A stretch of DNA of 33,178 nucleotides, from contig JASJQH010006953.1 in the NCBI GenBank assembly GCA_040143965.1, positions 1-33,178 of the forward strand, in the 5' to 3' direction. Of the stretch, positions 20,678 through 29,798 are shown in pieces. This DNA is from Basidiobolus ranarum (taxonomy: Eukaryota; Basidiobolomycota; Basidiobolomycetes; Basidiobolales). Positions within the stretch are counted from its first letter, which is position 1; each line of letters opens with the position of its first letter. A program made the translations under genes and the position numbers. A model generated the notes under the pieces. That model was not told where the DNA came from. It saw only the letters and a program-made list of their open reading frames with translations, and did not search any database.

Positions 20678-22230
20678 CTAATTCTTGGTTTTGGCATTTT
20701 CTAACAGATTATTGAGTTCAGCAGTTTCGGATAATTTCTTCAACAAGTTATATATCAATGGGATGAAATTATGTCTTCTTCTGGCATTCTCTTTCTATTA
20801 AATAAAAGCAAGTTAAATGAGATGAGAGTAACTGATTATATTTCCGGTGTTTCCGATCGATTACCTTCCAACGTTGAAGTTTTTCTTCTTCAAAAGATAA
20901 TTCTTGTTGTAGTATAGCTCTTTGATTTTGAATCTTCTGAATGTCTTCATCGAGTTCCTTAGAATTTCCCTATAAGAGTATCGTTTAATCCATGGGAATT
21001 TCAAATAAAATCTCTACGCGTGATGTGGTACCTCCGATCTCTTCTTTTCTAACTGCTCCAAGGTCGAATTAAGTTCACTAATTTCTTGGCAGTAGAGGTC
21101 AACTGGATCTCTAGTCACTGCCATTAAGTTGAATCGAATTTCCGAGGAGGCGTAGCTGCGTAAGATAATTCGTCATTGTGAGAATGCTATCTTCTATGAA
21201 AGTAAAGCTAACTTACGTTGCCATACGATCCTGAATGATTGGACGTATCTTTTGTAACCAATCGGTATCTGTACAAGAACCTAAATATGTGGAATTTCGT
21301 GAGTGAGTGAATTGGTTGTCTTGAATCGAATCTTCAGGTACGAACCCAAGTTGATCGGATTAGGCTTTAATCCATCTAATTCGTACAGTGTACCGTTGAC
21401 GGGCATGTATGTGATGAAATGGAAAACATCATCCTTTTCCGTAGCTGCAAGTGGTGTTTCATTTTCAAAAGGATCGTATCTAATTACCATGTAAGAGATT
21501 TGCTCAGAATATCAATTATTCCATATTAATCACTGACCTAGCAAAGCTATTATGAACTGAACGAATGGTGTCACTATTGGAGATGGCTAATCCCTTCATC
21601 TGGAGAGGGGAGAGAGATTAATATTCGCTTAGAATCATTGGGTTACAGGGAAGTAACCTACTTCCGGTGAGAAATCCCCAGTAAAATTTTTAAAGTTCGA
21701 AAGCTCGCTACCCAACTCGATATCTTTTGCATTTAATAAAATGGAAAGAATGGCCTGCGTGGCACACGCGTTGTTGATAACCTATTTGAAGTTGAATTTA
21801 GTTTGAAAGACGATAAATATTGTAAAAGTTATATAATGCTTTAAGTATCAACTTGGTGAGCAAAGAAGACGCCATTGTCGCTTTCACGGTCACTGATATT
21901 AGCAGGTTGACTGGGACTCTCTCCACTTTGCCACTTGAAGAGAAAAACAAGTCCGTACACTTGCCTATTGGTGAATAATTGAATTGCTTAAATACTCAAA
22001 TGATTAAGGAATCTTTATATAGAAGACTAGATTACTTGAGTTGATTCATGGTTTCATCGTCCAAGCTCCAAACTTCTTCAACACGAACTCCCTTGACGCC
22101 CATGTTTGAAATAAGTTCGGTGAATACGCCTGAATTCCAAGTAAAGTAAGTATAGGAAATATGAATTTTATTGAAGGTTGTAGAATATACCAGGATCGCT
22201 CTCGATTAAACACCAGGAGCCGTCTGCCAT
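20678..22230 (-). CDS. UCHL5: Ubiquitin hydrolase Uch37/UCHL5
   Basis: A cysteine deubiquitinase that binds the proteasome through Rpn13 and, in animals, INO80. The protein has 323 aa (human 329) from ten exons on the minus strand: 22230-22191, 22129-22036, 21964-21853, 21781-21662, 21599-21538, 21479-21346, 21280-21217, 21155-21032, 20969-20865, 20794-20678. The N-terminus [15 protein letters not shown] and VEEVWSLD are family-typical. Catalytic residues: Gln of VFFAHQ, Cys88 in [10 protein letters not shown], His163 in DVFHFITY and Asp178 in LYELDGL; Cys88 falls at the same position as in human UCHL5. The UCH37-like C-terminal domain is present: EIRFNLMAV, a coiled coil ([13 protein letters not shown]), and [18 protein letters not shown] followed by a short Lys-rich tail, the Rpn13-binding part. 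All ten exon phases agree. It is complete, and diverges from SF3A1. Confidence 0.96.
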
Positions 22231-22328
22231 AGCTAAAATGTATGTATAATGAAAAAGTCAACTGTACAAAGAAGTAAGGTGGTTCGATTTTCTTATATTA
22301 CTTGATACATAATTTCTATATATTCTTG

Positions 22329-22336
22329 TGACGTAA
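22329..22336 (+). promoter_or_regulatory. CRE-like TGACGTAA site
   Basis: This is a one-base variant of the ATF/CREB palindrome, and so a candidate site for an Atf1-like factor such as the one encoded 2-3 kb away. Binding is inferred. Confidence 0.35.
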
Positions 22337-22484
22337 CAGTAAGAATTATTTAACTACTTTCAAATTGGATTAAATGGCTAATCTTACAGCATTTAGCTTA
22401 GCATATATGGCTTAATATTCTCTCATACTTGAAATGAATCAGGAAAAAAAAAGAATTATCAAAATGAATGCTACTTCCATTATA

Positions 22485-22493
22485 TCACGTGAC
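22485..22493. promoter_or_regulatory. TCACGTGAC element
   Basis: An E-box palindrome TCACGTGA followed by C, 76 bp before the SF3A1 start. It matches elements at 6649 and 26335. Confidence 0.4.
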
Positions 22494-22568
22494 TACGACA
22501 AAATACAGTGAACGGATACTAGTAAACGAAATAAAGTTGAATTCTAAGGTACTTCTTTTATATACACG

Positions 22569-25280
22569 ATGCTTGCTGTTGCAGATCCCGTATTGACACC
22601 TGAAGTAGCGACAGAAGTGAATGGTAACGAGGTAGAAGATGAGAGTTCTCAATCAGTAGTTGGGGTAATTTATCCTCCACCTGATGTTAGAAGTATCCTT
22701 TTTCTTCATCAATTAAAAATACGCGGAATTGTTATGAATATCAGTTCCATATGATAGTACATGTAATTTAAGAAATGTTTATACCTAAAAGTCACTCTTA
22801 ATTCAAGGTGATTATTATGATCCTTAACTTTCTTCACCTTGATCAAAAGCTGTCGTTGACAAAGCTGCTTCTTTTGTAGCACGTAACGGTGTTCAGTTTG
22901 AGGAGAGAATTCGAGAGAAATCCAGAGCTGAACCGAAATTTAGTTTTTTAAATCCCAACGATCCCTATCACGCGTACTATCAGTTAAAGATCAAAGAATT
23001 CAAGGAAGGGAAAGGTGAATACTTTAAATTATGACAACTGTCTACTTCAACAAAATCCATTTCTCTCGTGAATACCTTTGGTAGAATGAAATATTTAATG
23101 TACTAAAATTTTTACTTTTTATTAGTTCCAACACAACCTGCCCCTAAATTCGAAGAGGAACCGGAAATCATTCAATCTTCTCCTAAAATTATACCCAAAG
23201 AGCCCGCTCCTTTTGAGTTCATATGTGAAATGCCAGCTATTTCAGCTCAGGATCTGTAAGTTTACTGTTTTCATTTTTTTTATTTGATTTGCTTCCATAC
23301 TTACTCGTGTGTTCGCATAGGGATATTTTGAAATTGACTGCACAATTTGTTGCACGTAATGGTCGTCAGTTTATGAACGCCTTGGCTCAGAGGGAACAGA
23401 GAAACTATCAATTTGATTTTTTGAGACCGAATCATAGTCTTTTCAATTACTTCACAAAGCTAGTAGAACAATATACCAGAGTCTTACTTCCGCCTAAAGA
23501 TTTAAACAGTAGACTTAAAGACAATGCCGAAAATAAATATCAGGTAATATCTACTGAATTGTCTATTGTATATCTAGTAAAATTACTAAGTCCTTTTTTT
23601 CCGGGTTGATTTAGGTGATTGATCGTGTCATGGAGCGTGTAGAGTATGTCACTTATATGGAAGCTGAAAAGAAAAAGGCTGAAGATGAAGAAGAACGCGA
23701 GAGACGTAAGTGTTTATCATGAAATTGGTTTCTCGATGAATATCCCATTTAACTGATATAATTCCCTCTAGTTGCCTATGCTACTATCGATTGGCACGAT
23801 TTTGTTATAGTAGAAACAGTAGAGTTTTTGGAGGCTGACGAAAATATGGAATTCCCTCCTCCTATGAGTTTGACTGAACTTGAGAGTATGACTCTGGCTC
23901 AAAAGAAGATGGCCTCCATGTTTGGCCCAGAAGAAACAGTAGAAGATAAATCCGGGGATGTGGATATGGAGGTAAACCATCAGTGCTATGTTTCAATTCT
24001 TTTAGGTCAGTCTTTAACGTTTGAGTTTACATAGATGGATGATGATGTTGATATGGAAGATGATGATGGTTCAATTGTTGAAGTTAGACCTCCTGATGCT
24101 AGTGGTCCTATTAAGGTTCGTAAAGACTACGTTCCTAAGGCTCTTGCTGGTAAATCAAATTCAGAAGCGACAAGTATTTGTCCCCTCTGTAATCAAGCAA
24201 TTCCTGCTTCTGAGTTGGACGAGCACGTACGTATTGAGCTTCTCGATCCCAGATGGAAGGAGCAAAAAGAGGCGGCTGAAGCCAAGAGGAAGGAAAGTAA
24301 TTTATTGCAAGAAGGTACCGACGTGGGTAGATATCTTAAGAACTTTGCTGGGTTCCGTTCCGATATGTTCGGTAATGAAGAAGTTGGAATTGGTCAAAGA
24401 GTCGGTGAGGACGCTGCGAAACAGAAGGAGGCAGAGAAAAATAAGGTTATTTGGGATGGTCACACTACCTCGATCAATATTGCCACACAAAGAGCTCAAG
24501 CTGGTACGTCATTTGAAGAGCAAATTGCCAACATTCACAGAAGTAAAGGTCTCATTGGTGAGGCTGAGCATGGTATTGGACCTCAAATTCCTAATCAACC
24601 TGGTATGGCTCAGCAGCCTCCTGTTGCTTATCCTTATGGACAACCACCTATGCCTGGCGGTATCCCTCCACCTCCTGGCGTACGCCCTATGTATCCTGGA
24701 TACCCATATTCTCAACCTGTATATCCAGGTATGCCTCCTCAACCTGTTATGTATCCAGGACAAGGATTTCCACCTAATGGTCCGGGGATACCTCCACCAC
24801 CACCTATGGCCAACTTTGGTCGACCTGGTGACGAAGAATTTGCTGAAGGCCCTGACAGTAAGAAATTGAAAGCAGAAACATCTTTGTTTGTGTCTGCTGA
24901 TGAATGGTTAAGCACACATCCGGTAATACTCTTCAACATACAACTAACTTCCTGATGCAAACTAACACTTCATTTAATATTTTTAGGGACCTCTAACACT
25001 CACCATCCAAACCCCAGCAATTCCCGACAAATCAGAATGGAAACTTACAGGGGAGTCGTTCACACTTGAAGGACTCGAGCTGAGCTCTTTGGTATCAGAG
25101 TTGAAGCAAAAGATCGCTGATACCATTGGAATGCCATCTGGACGTCAGAAGATTACCACACCACCAGGAAAAACCACCAGTAATATTCCAATGAAGAATC
25201 AGCTTTCGTTAGCCTATTACAATATTCAAAATGGAGATACATTGATATTAGGAATCAAAGAACGAGGAGGCAGAAAGTAA
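22569..25280 (+). CDS. SF3A1: Splicing factor SF3A subunit 1 (Prp21)
   Basis: A U2 snRNP component needed for branch-site recognition. The protein has 704 aa from eight exons: 22569-22692, 22850-23014, 23126-23255, 23321-23543, 23615-23705, 23772-23971, 24035-24922, 24987-25280. Domains: SURP1 (VVDKAASFVARNGVQFEERI, to about residue 95), SURP2 (LKLTAQFVARNGRQFMNALA, with FDFLRPNHSLFNYFTKLVEQY), the SF3A3-binding region with YATIDWHDFVIVETV, an acidic stretch, VRKDYVPKA, ELLDPRWKEQ, a Pro/Gly/Tyr-rich segment (about 500-590) and a C-terminal ubiquitin-like domain from about 610 ending KERGGRK. Animals have SPITG near 360; here a CPLC with a later His375 sits in that place. Intron 1 (157 nt) is the longest in the window and uses an AAAG acceptor, so it is the least certain join. 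Confidence 0.95.
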
Positions 25281-25593
25281 ATCATCAAAGTAAATCAACA
25301 AATTAGATTCCAATGAATTTGTCTACTTGTATAAAATAATCAATGCTCTTATCAATAAAATTGAAAGTTTTCTTTTTTTTCTGAATGGCTTAAAGTCAAC
25401 CTTGAAGGGGGATGGGTGCCGCGATACTTGTTGATACTATTTTCATTGATTTCATTCGCAGAGTCTCAAGTAGGGAAAGTGATTTTTATGTAGAATGAAG
25501 TGGATGTATAGTGAATGTTGGAACGTATCTTACATATAGTGTATCAATTTTTGATGTCTTTTTAGAGAGGATCGATAGTTACAACTACAAAGC
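25281..25593. other. Intergenic between convergent SF3A1 and PQQ-like gene
   Basis: 313 bp with AATAAA near 25353 for SF3A1. It is otherwise plain AT-rich 3' sequence. Confidence 0.5.
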
Positions 25594-26244
25594 CTATACT
25601 TCTGGTAAAACCATGGTCACATAAACACTCGAGTGTTTCAATTCTCGCTCCCATTTTGCCTCCCCTGTCTCACAATCCAGTCCAAATACCTTATTACCAG
25701 CACCTACGTAAACCATCTTTCTCATGAGGTCAAACAACAGAGAAGGTAAACCTCTCCCAGCACCAGCTAGACGATTTTCCCATACCAATTGTCCACTCTT
25801 CAAGTCTAAACCACGTACAATTCCATGGGTGCCAACAAATACCATGGAATTAGGAAAGTAGTGACTAATTCTTGAGTTCTCAGTAAAATTTTCAGCTGTA
25901 GAGCCGTCAGAGTGTGGCGAGTATGGAGGAAGTGTAGGCTTGTTGGTTAATACGGCGATAGATAAATCTTCATATCCCATACCGGGTAGTTTATTTTTCA
26001 ACAGTATCGTCCCATCAATAACATTCAAAGCAAATAGCTTTCCCTTCACTCCAGCGAAAAGGATTTCGGACTGTGCTAGATCACAGAACATGGAGATTAG
26101 GCCATTCTTAGAACCTATACGAGTCTTCCACACGATTGAACCGGTGAACCGTTCCAAGCCGTACACTCGACCACCTACTGCACATATTAAGAGGCTACCT
26201 GGATGGTAGACGGTAGTTCGATGATATCCAACTGTGGGTGTCAT
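25594..26244 (-). CDS. PQQ-like beta-propeller protein (intronless)
   Basis: One open frame of 216 aa. It contains at least four copies of the PQQ/propeller strand motif (G-x-x-x-G-L-x-x-x-x-G-x-x-x-W): GRVYGLERFTGSIVWKTRI, GKLFALNVIDGTILLKNKL, GIVRGLDLKSGQLVWENRL and NKVFGLDCETGEAKWEREL. This suggests roughly half a full eight-blade propeller or a small four-blade domain. No signal peptide is seen, and the Cys-Cys and metal-binding marks of true quinoprotein dehydrogenases are absent, so enzyme activity is unlikely. Role unknown, perhaps protein binding. TATATA at 26297-26302 lies about 55 bp upstream of the start codon. No partner gene is adjacent. Confidence 0.72.
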   Translation of the reverse strand: MTPTVGYHRTTVYHPGSLLICAVGGRVYGLERFTGSIVWKTRIGSKNGLISMFCDLAQSEILFAGVKGKLFALNVIDGTILLKNKLPGMGYEDLSIAVLTNKPTLPPYSPHSDGSTAENFTENSRISHYFPNSMVFVGTHGIVRGLDLKSGQLVWENRLAGAGRGLPSLLFDLMRKMVYVGAGNKVFGLDCETGEAKWERELKHSSVYVTMVLPEV

Positions 26245-26296
26245 GATTTATTACTGGTAATGGAGTCGATTGACATCAATTAGGACAGTGATAGAG

Positions 26297-26302
26297 TATA
26301 TA
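26297..26302 (-). promoter_or_regulatory. TATA box of the PQQ-like gene
   Basis: TATATA about 55 bp upstream of the start codon on the minus strand. Confidence 0.4.
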
Positions 26303-26334
26303 TGGCCGCAATGTGACTGGATTAGGGCTTATGA

Positions 26335-26342
26335 TCACGTGA
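26335..26342. promoter_or_regulatory. TCACGTGA palindrome
   Basis: A perfect E-box palindrome about 90 bp upstream of the PQQ-like gene start. It is the third CACGTGA site found in a promoter of this window. Confidence 0.4.
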
Positions 26343-27241
26343 TATTATATGCAAGCATTTTGGTAGCAAGCATAAGAGGAGGATGAATGGTGGATGATCG
26401 GGACAAGACAGAGAGGAAAGCTCTGGCCAATATTCTTCGGCAATGCGGATTAATTGATGAAGTATATTGCTTTCAGCTCACCAAGTTAGAAGCGAGAACT
26501 TTTTAATCAACTGATGAACGACTCTCAAGGATGATTAAATCACATACAATTAATAGTGGCGCCTGAGTGATTGAAGTGAAAAGTGCTTATCTATGAAGAC
26601 ATCCCATCTATGTCTTGCTCTGGGTGATAAATTCACTCGCGAAATAATGGGAAAGAGGACCGGCGCCAGATCGACACTGGGCAGATGTGTTGGAGGGAAA
26701 TCCTGCTGCAACAAATAGTCGATCTCTCCCTTAGGTGATAGATGTCCATCGGTGTTGATTGTTTAGCACATTGATGGCCATCACTTAAAATCTACGAAAT
26801 GTGCGAGTAGGAGATGTGTGGGCGAGGGCCGAGAGCAGCTAGCAGCTAGCTACGAAATAAAAGCTTATTACATTGCACCAGCATTGCTGTCCGAAGCCTT
26901 ACCAAACTCGGTATATGGACCCGGGATGTCCTCATTTTACAATGCAGTAATCATAGAGTGAGAAGTAGGAAGACGAAACGGAATTAGATTCGCGTATTGG
27001 ATACTGATCAGAAAACTGATGCGGCGGGGGAGGGAATAGAGGCAGTATTTGAATTGAATATATATTTGTTATTTAAAGGTTGCTAAGGATGACCTTGGAG
27101 TTCAGTATCGAATGAATTGAACTTTTCCAGAATTTCTTTAAATATCGATCAACGTTGCTTTCAATCCCTCGTGTCTATGCACCTTACTGAGAGATTTTTC
27201 ATAAACCTGGAAAATCTTTTCTATTAACAATTATAACTCGA

Positions 27242-28567
27242 ATGCAGCATTTACCCTATTTTGGTGAGCTAGAAGCTGAAATTTGCCCCACTTCTACTCA
27301 GGTAGACACTTCAGTTTATAATCTATACCCTTCTGAACAAACGTCCAGTGAGCCTGAGAGCCCTGAGTTTTTTCAAGGGACTACTCTTCCACATACTACC
27401 TTCACCCACTCGCACGGCCTAATGCTGGAGGAGGAAACACGTCGTGGTGAGTTTCTTTAACTGTATTGAAATGACTTTTCCTTTCACTGAACTTACATAT
27501 ATTAGATTATTTAAGCACTTTTGAGCCTATACAGTTCTCAGAGCCGAATTATTTTCTTGAAAAGATGCCACCATATACTTCTAACGCAGCCCCGGATCTA
27601 TACATGCCAAGGAACCACGCGGGGGCACATGTACGCGAAATAAAGTCTTTGGAGAATACACCTGTCGACCTTGACGTGAATTACGGAGTTGGATCAAGTG
27701 ACAGCGCCTTACCTAGTTCGAGCTCGGAACCTTCCAAAGATCCTTACCTATTCCTTGCAACAGACTCCATCCCCAACAATGAAGTAAGCGTATCTTTCTC
27801 TGGAGTAAATTCCGGTAAGCCTCCTTCTTCCTAGTTCTGTCTACCAACCGTTATGGAATAGTAATATATCTCTTAACCCAGACTATAATTATTATCAACC
27901 ACGGCTCGTCCCGGAGATCTCCACTGACTTTAGCTCAGGTAATAGGTCATTTGGCCAACAACATCTCCTGCTTAACTAACGTGTGCTTCAACCAGAACTA
28001 ACACTAGGTCACTCAGGGCCCATATGGAATCTGAGTGGAGCTCCCAAAATTCCATCTTATCAAGCAAACACCTGTTACTTTACTCTGCCGCATAATCAAG
28101 CACACTTGGATGACGATCCACCTGTAAAAAAGAAAGCACGTACTAATACGATTAGAAAGTCGGCTGATAATCGGGAATGCTCTAACTGCCATTGCACAAG
28201 TAGTCCGAGTTGGCGAAGGTGTGAAGCGGGGCAAATGCTACTCTGCAATGCATGCGGTTTATAGTATGTCTTAAGCCTATCCATTTATTTTCAATTTATC
28301 TTCATTGACCATGAATTAATTTCATAATCTTAAACATCTAGCCAGAAACTTCATCATAGACCAAGACCTTGGTATGTATCCAGTAACGGACAAATCAAGG
28401 TACTGAGGAGTACAACAAATCACCAAAATTGTGCAAATTGTGGAACTCAAGACACACCTTTATGGAGACGTGGCGAAGATGGTCAAGTTCTATGTAATGC
28501 TTGTGGACTATTCCTAAAACAGCATAAAACGCCGCGTCAATTACATAGTCAAGATGCTGTATGTTAA
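27242..28567 (+). CDS. GATA transcription factor with two zinc fingers
   Basis: A nuclear DNA-binding protein of 354 aa from five exons: 27242-27446, 27506-27814, 27882-27938, 27996-28263, 28342-28567. Residues 1-230 are Ser/Pro/Glu-rich without a known domain. A basic KKKAR cluster (235-239) is a likely nuclear signal. Finger 1 (Cys252, 255, 274, 277) has an 18-residue loop and the unusual SSPSWRRC in place of the usual TPLWRR. Finger 2 (Cys310, 313, 331, 334) is canonical with a 17-residue loop ([19 protein letters not shown]). The fingers are 32 residues apart, like animal GATA factors, without the Cys-rich linker of fungal iron regulators (SreA/Urbs1 type). The protein ends shortly after finger 2. 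The target pathway (nitrogen, iron, light, development) cannot be told from sequence. Confidence 0.9.
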
Positions 28568-28794
28568 GTCTCGAAACATTTCGAGCGAGCTTACTTTGAT
28601 TTAACATTTTATTTCTAACTCACCGATGTATGCCCCCAAACCCATCATCATTTTAACGACTTTCGCCAGCTTTTGAAGACATAAACTGAACACCTTAACG
28701 TTATCCTTTCTTTTTTATTTGCCTTTTTTTCTTTCAATGTGAAATAAACTTTCTTTTTGTGTCCTCTCCAACGCATACCTGTTTATACATGTTT

Positions 28795-28953
28795 CTATGG
28801 AATTGTTACGGATACGTATGGGACCTGGTCGGTGTTGTAATTCTGAAACTTGGACTTCACTAAGGATTCACTTTCCTTGGAGGAATTAACACTTGCTTCG
28901 TCTGAAGAGTCACTATCCGAGGAGTCGAAAAAGGAGTCGGTAGTCGCACTCAT
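28795..28953 (-). CDS. Possible small Ser/Asp/Glu-rich protein
   Basis: A 52-aa open frame beginning MSATTDSFFDSSDSDSSDE, acidic and serine-rich, with a more ordered tail (KFQNYNTDQVPYVSVTIP). On the same strand a TATAAATA sequence lies about 130 bp upstream (near 29085-29095), a plausible promoter. No family is recognised. The opposite strand is also open over most of this span but lacks an ATG start. It may be a real short gene, the last exon of something not recognised, or chance. Confidence 0.25.
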   Translation of the reverse strand: MSATTDSFFDSSDSDSSDEASVNSSKESESLVKSKFQNYNTDQVPYVSVTIP

Positions 28954-29303
28954 TGTTACAGACGTCGTTTCAGATATAGTGTTGTGTTCACGGAGATATT
29001 TTCCAGTGTGCCTGGAATACTCTGTGGGTTCTAGCTCCTCTTGGTTCTGGTTAGAGTTGGTCTCCGCTAAGGAAGAGACTTTATATTTATACTGTCACAA
29101 GAAAGCGAAGAAATTAATGAATAGTTTCAAGAAGGTGATCCCTTTGAAAGAACATTCTCACCATTATCCAAAGTATTCCTAGCGAAGGGATGACCATGAT
29201 GGATGGCCCCACATATTCGTAAAAATAATAACAAAATAACGTCGTTCCCAACAGAAGTATTCCACCTCGAAGTATTTTCATTGGAATTAGGTTAAACTAT
29301 AAT

Positions 29304-29330
29304 TTTAGGATTTAGGATTTAGGATTTAGA
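29304..29330. repeat. TTTAGGA tandem repeat (about 4 copies)
   Basis: Three exact TTTAGGA units and a partial fourth. The unit resembles telomeric repeats (TTAGGG/TTTAGGG) with the last base changed. Confidence 0.8.
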
Positions 29331-29798
29331 AGGGCATTGACCCTCCAGAGCCTCTTTTATGTACTTTTTGGTTCATTTCTGGCTGTATAGTTTGGATCCA
29401 TTTTGACTTAACCATTAACTTGTTGCTAAGGGAGATTGGATGCACCACTATATTGAGACTTGGCTTAAATTGCCCAATAAATCCTAACAGAATTGTCATG
29501 ATGGCAGTGCTTCCACGAGAGATTTGAACACCACCATATTATTTTCAATCTGATTGGTCAAGGAGGTTCCATTGATCTTGTACCGTTGTGTGTATTTACT
29601 TGCTACCTCCAAACAACCGGTATTTATGTAGAAGTATTTCTGATCCATACCTCCAAGGATTATCAGGATTATCGCCACTACTTTTCAATGGAATATTCTT
29701 TATTGTATAACATGCTCTAAATAAGCGTAAAGGGGCTCCCAATGGTATATTAAGTGTTATAGTTGATGGAATGCTGATTCAGGGTTCCGTAATTAATG

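Larger units (their letters stand above)
22231..22568. promoter_or_regulatory. Divergent promoter UCH37 / SF3A1
   Basis: 338 bp between start codons. It contains a CRE-like TGACGTAA (22329-22336) and a TCACGTGAC (22485-22493). A TATATA-like sequence sits directly before the SF3A1 ATG. Confidence 0.55.
26245..27241. other. 1-kb divergent promoter PQQ-like gene / GATA factor
   Basis: No gene is seen in 997 bp. It holds four WGATAR-type motifs (TGATAG 26289-26294, TTATCT 26587-26592, TGATAA 26625-26630, TGATAG 26736-26741), the TCACGTGA above, and a short AGCAGCT duplication near 26834-26850. The long upstream region suggests a regulated gene. Confidence 0.45.
28568..29798. other. 1.2-kb region without a firm gene
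   Basis: Between the GATA factor and the C2 protein. AATAAA near 28742 ends the GATA transcript. A possible 52-aa ORF lies on the minus strand (28795-28953). A 7-bp repeat (29304-29330) and AT-rich sequence fill the rest. Confidence 0.45.

Noticed and set aside
24021-24869. A 282-codon open frame overlapping SF3A1 exon 7 in another frame on the same strand
   Set aside because: The SF3A1 frame is strongly conserved here. The alternative frame is a Met/Leu-rich by-product of acidic and Pro-rich codons and matches nothing.
28850-29182. 110-codon plus-strand frame after the GATA gene
   Set aside because: It begins without an ATG, has no family, and seems to mirror the biased minus-strand sequence.
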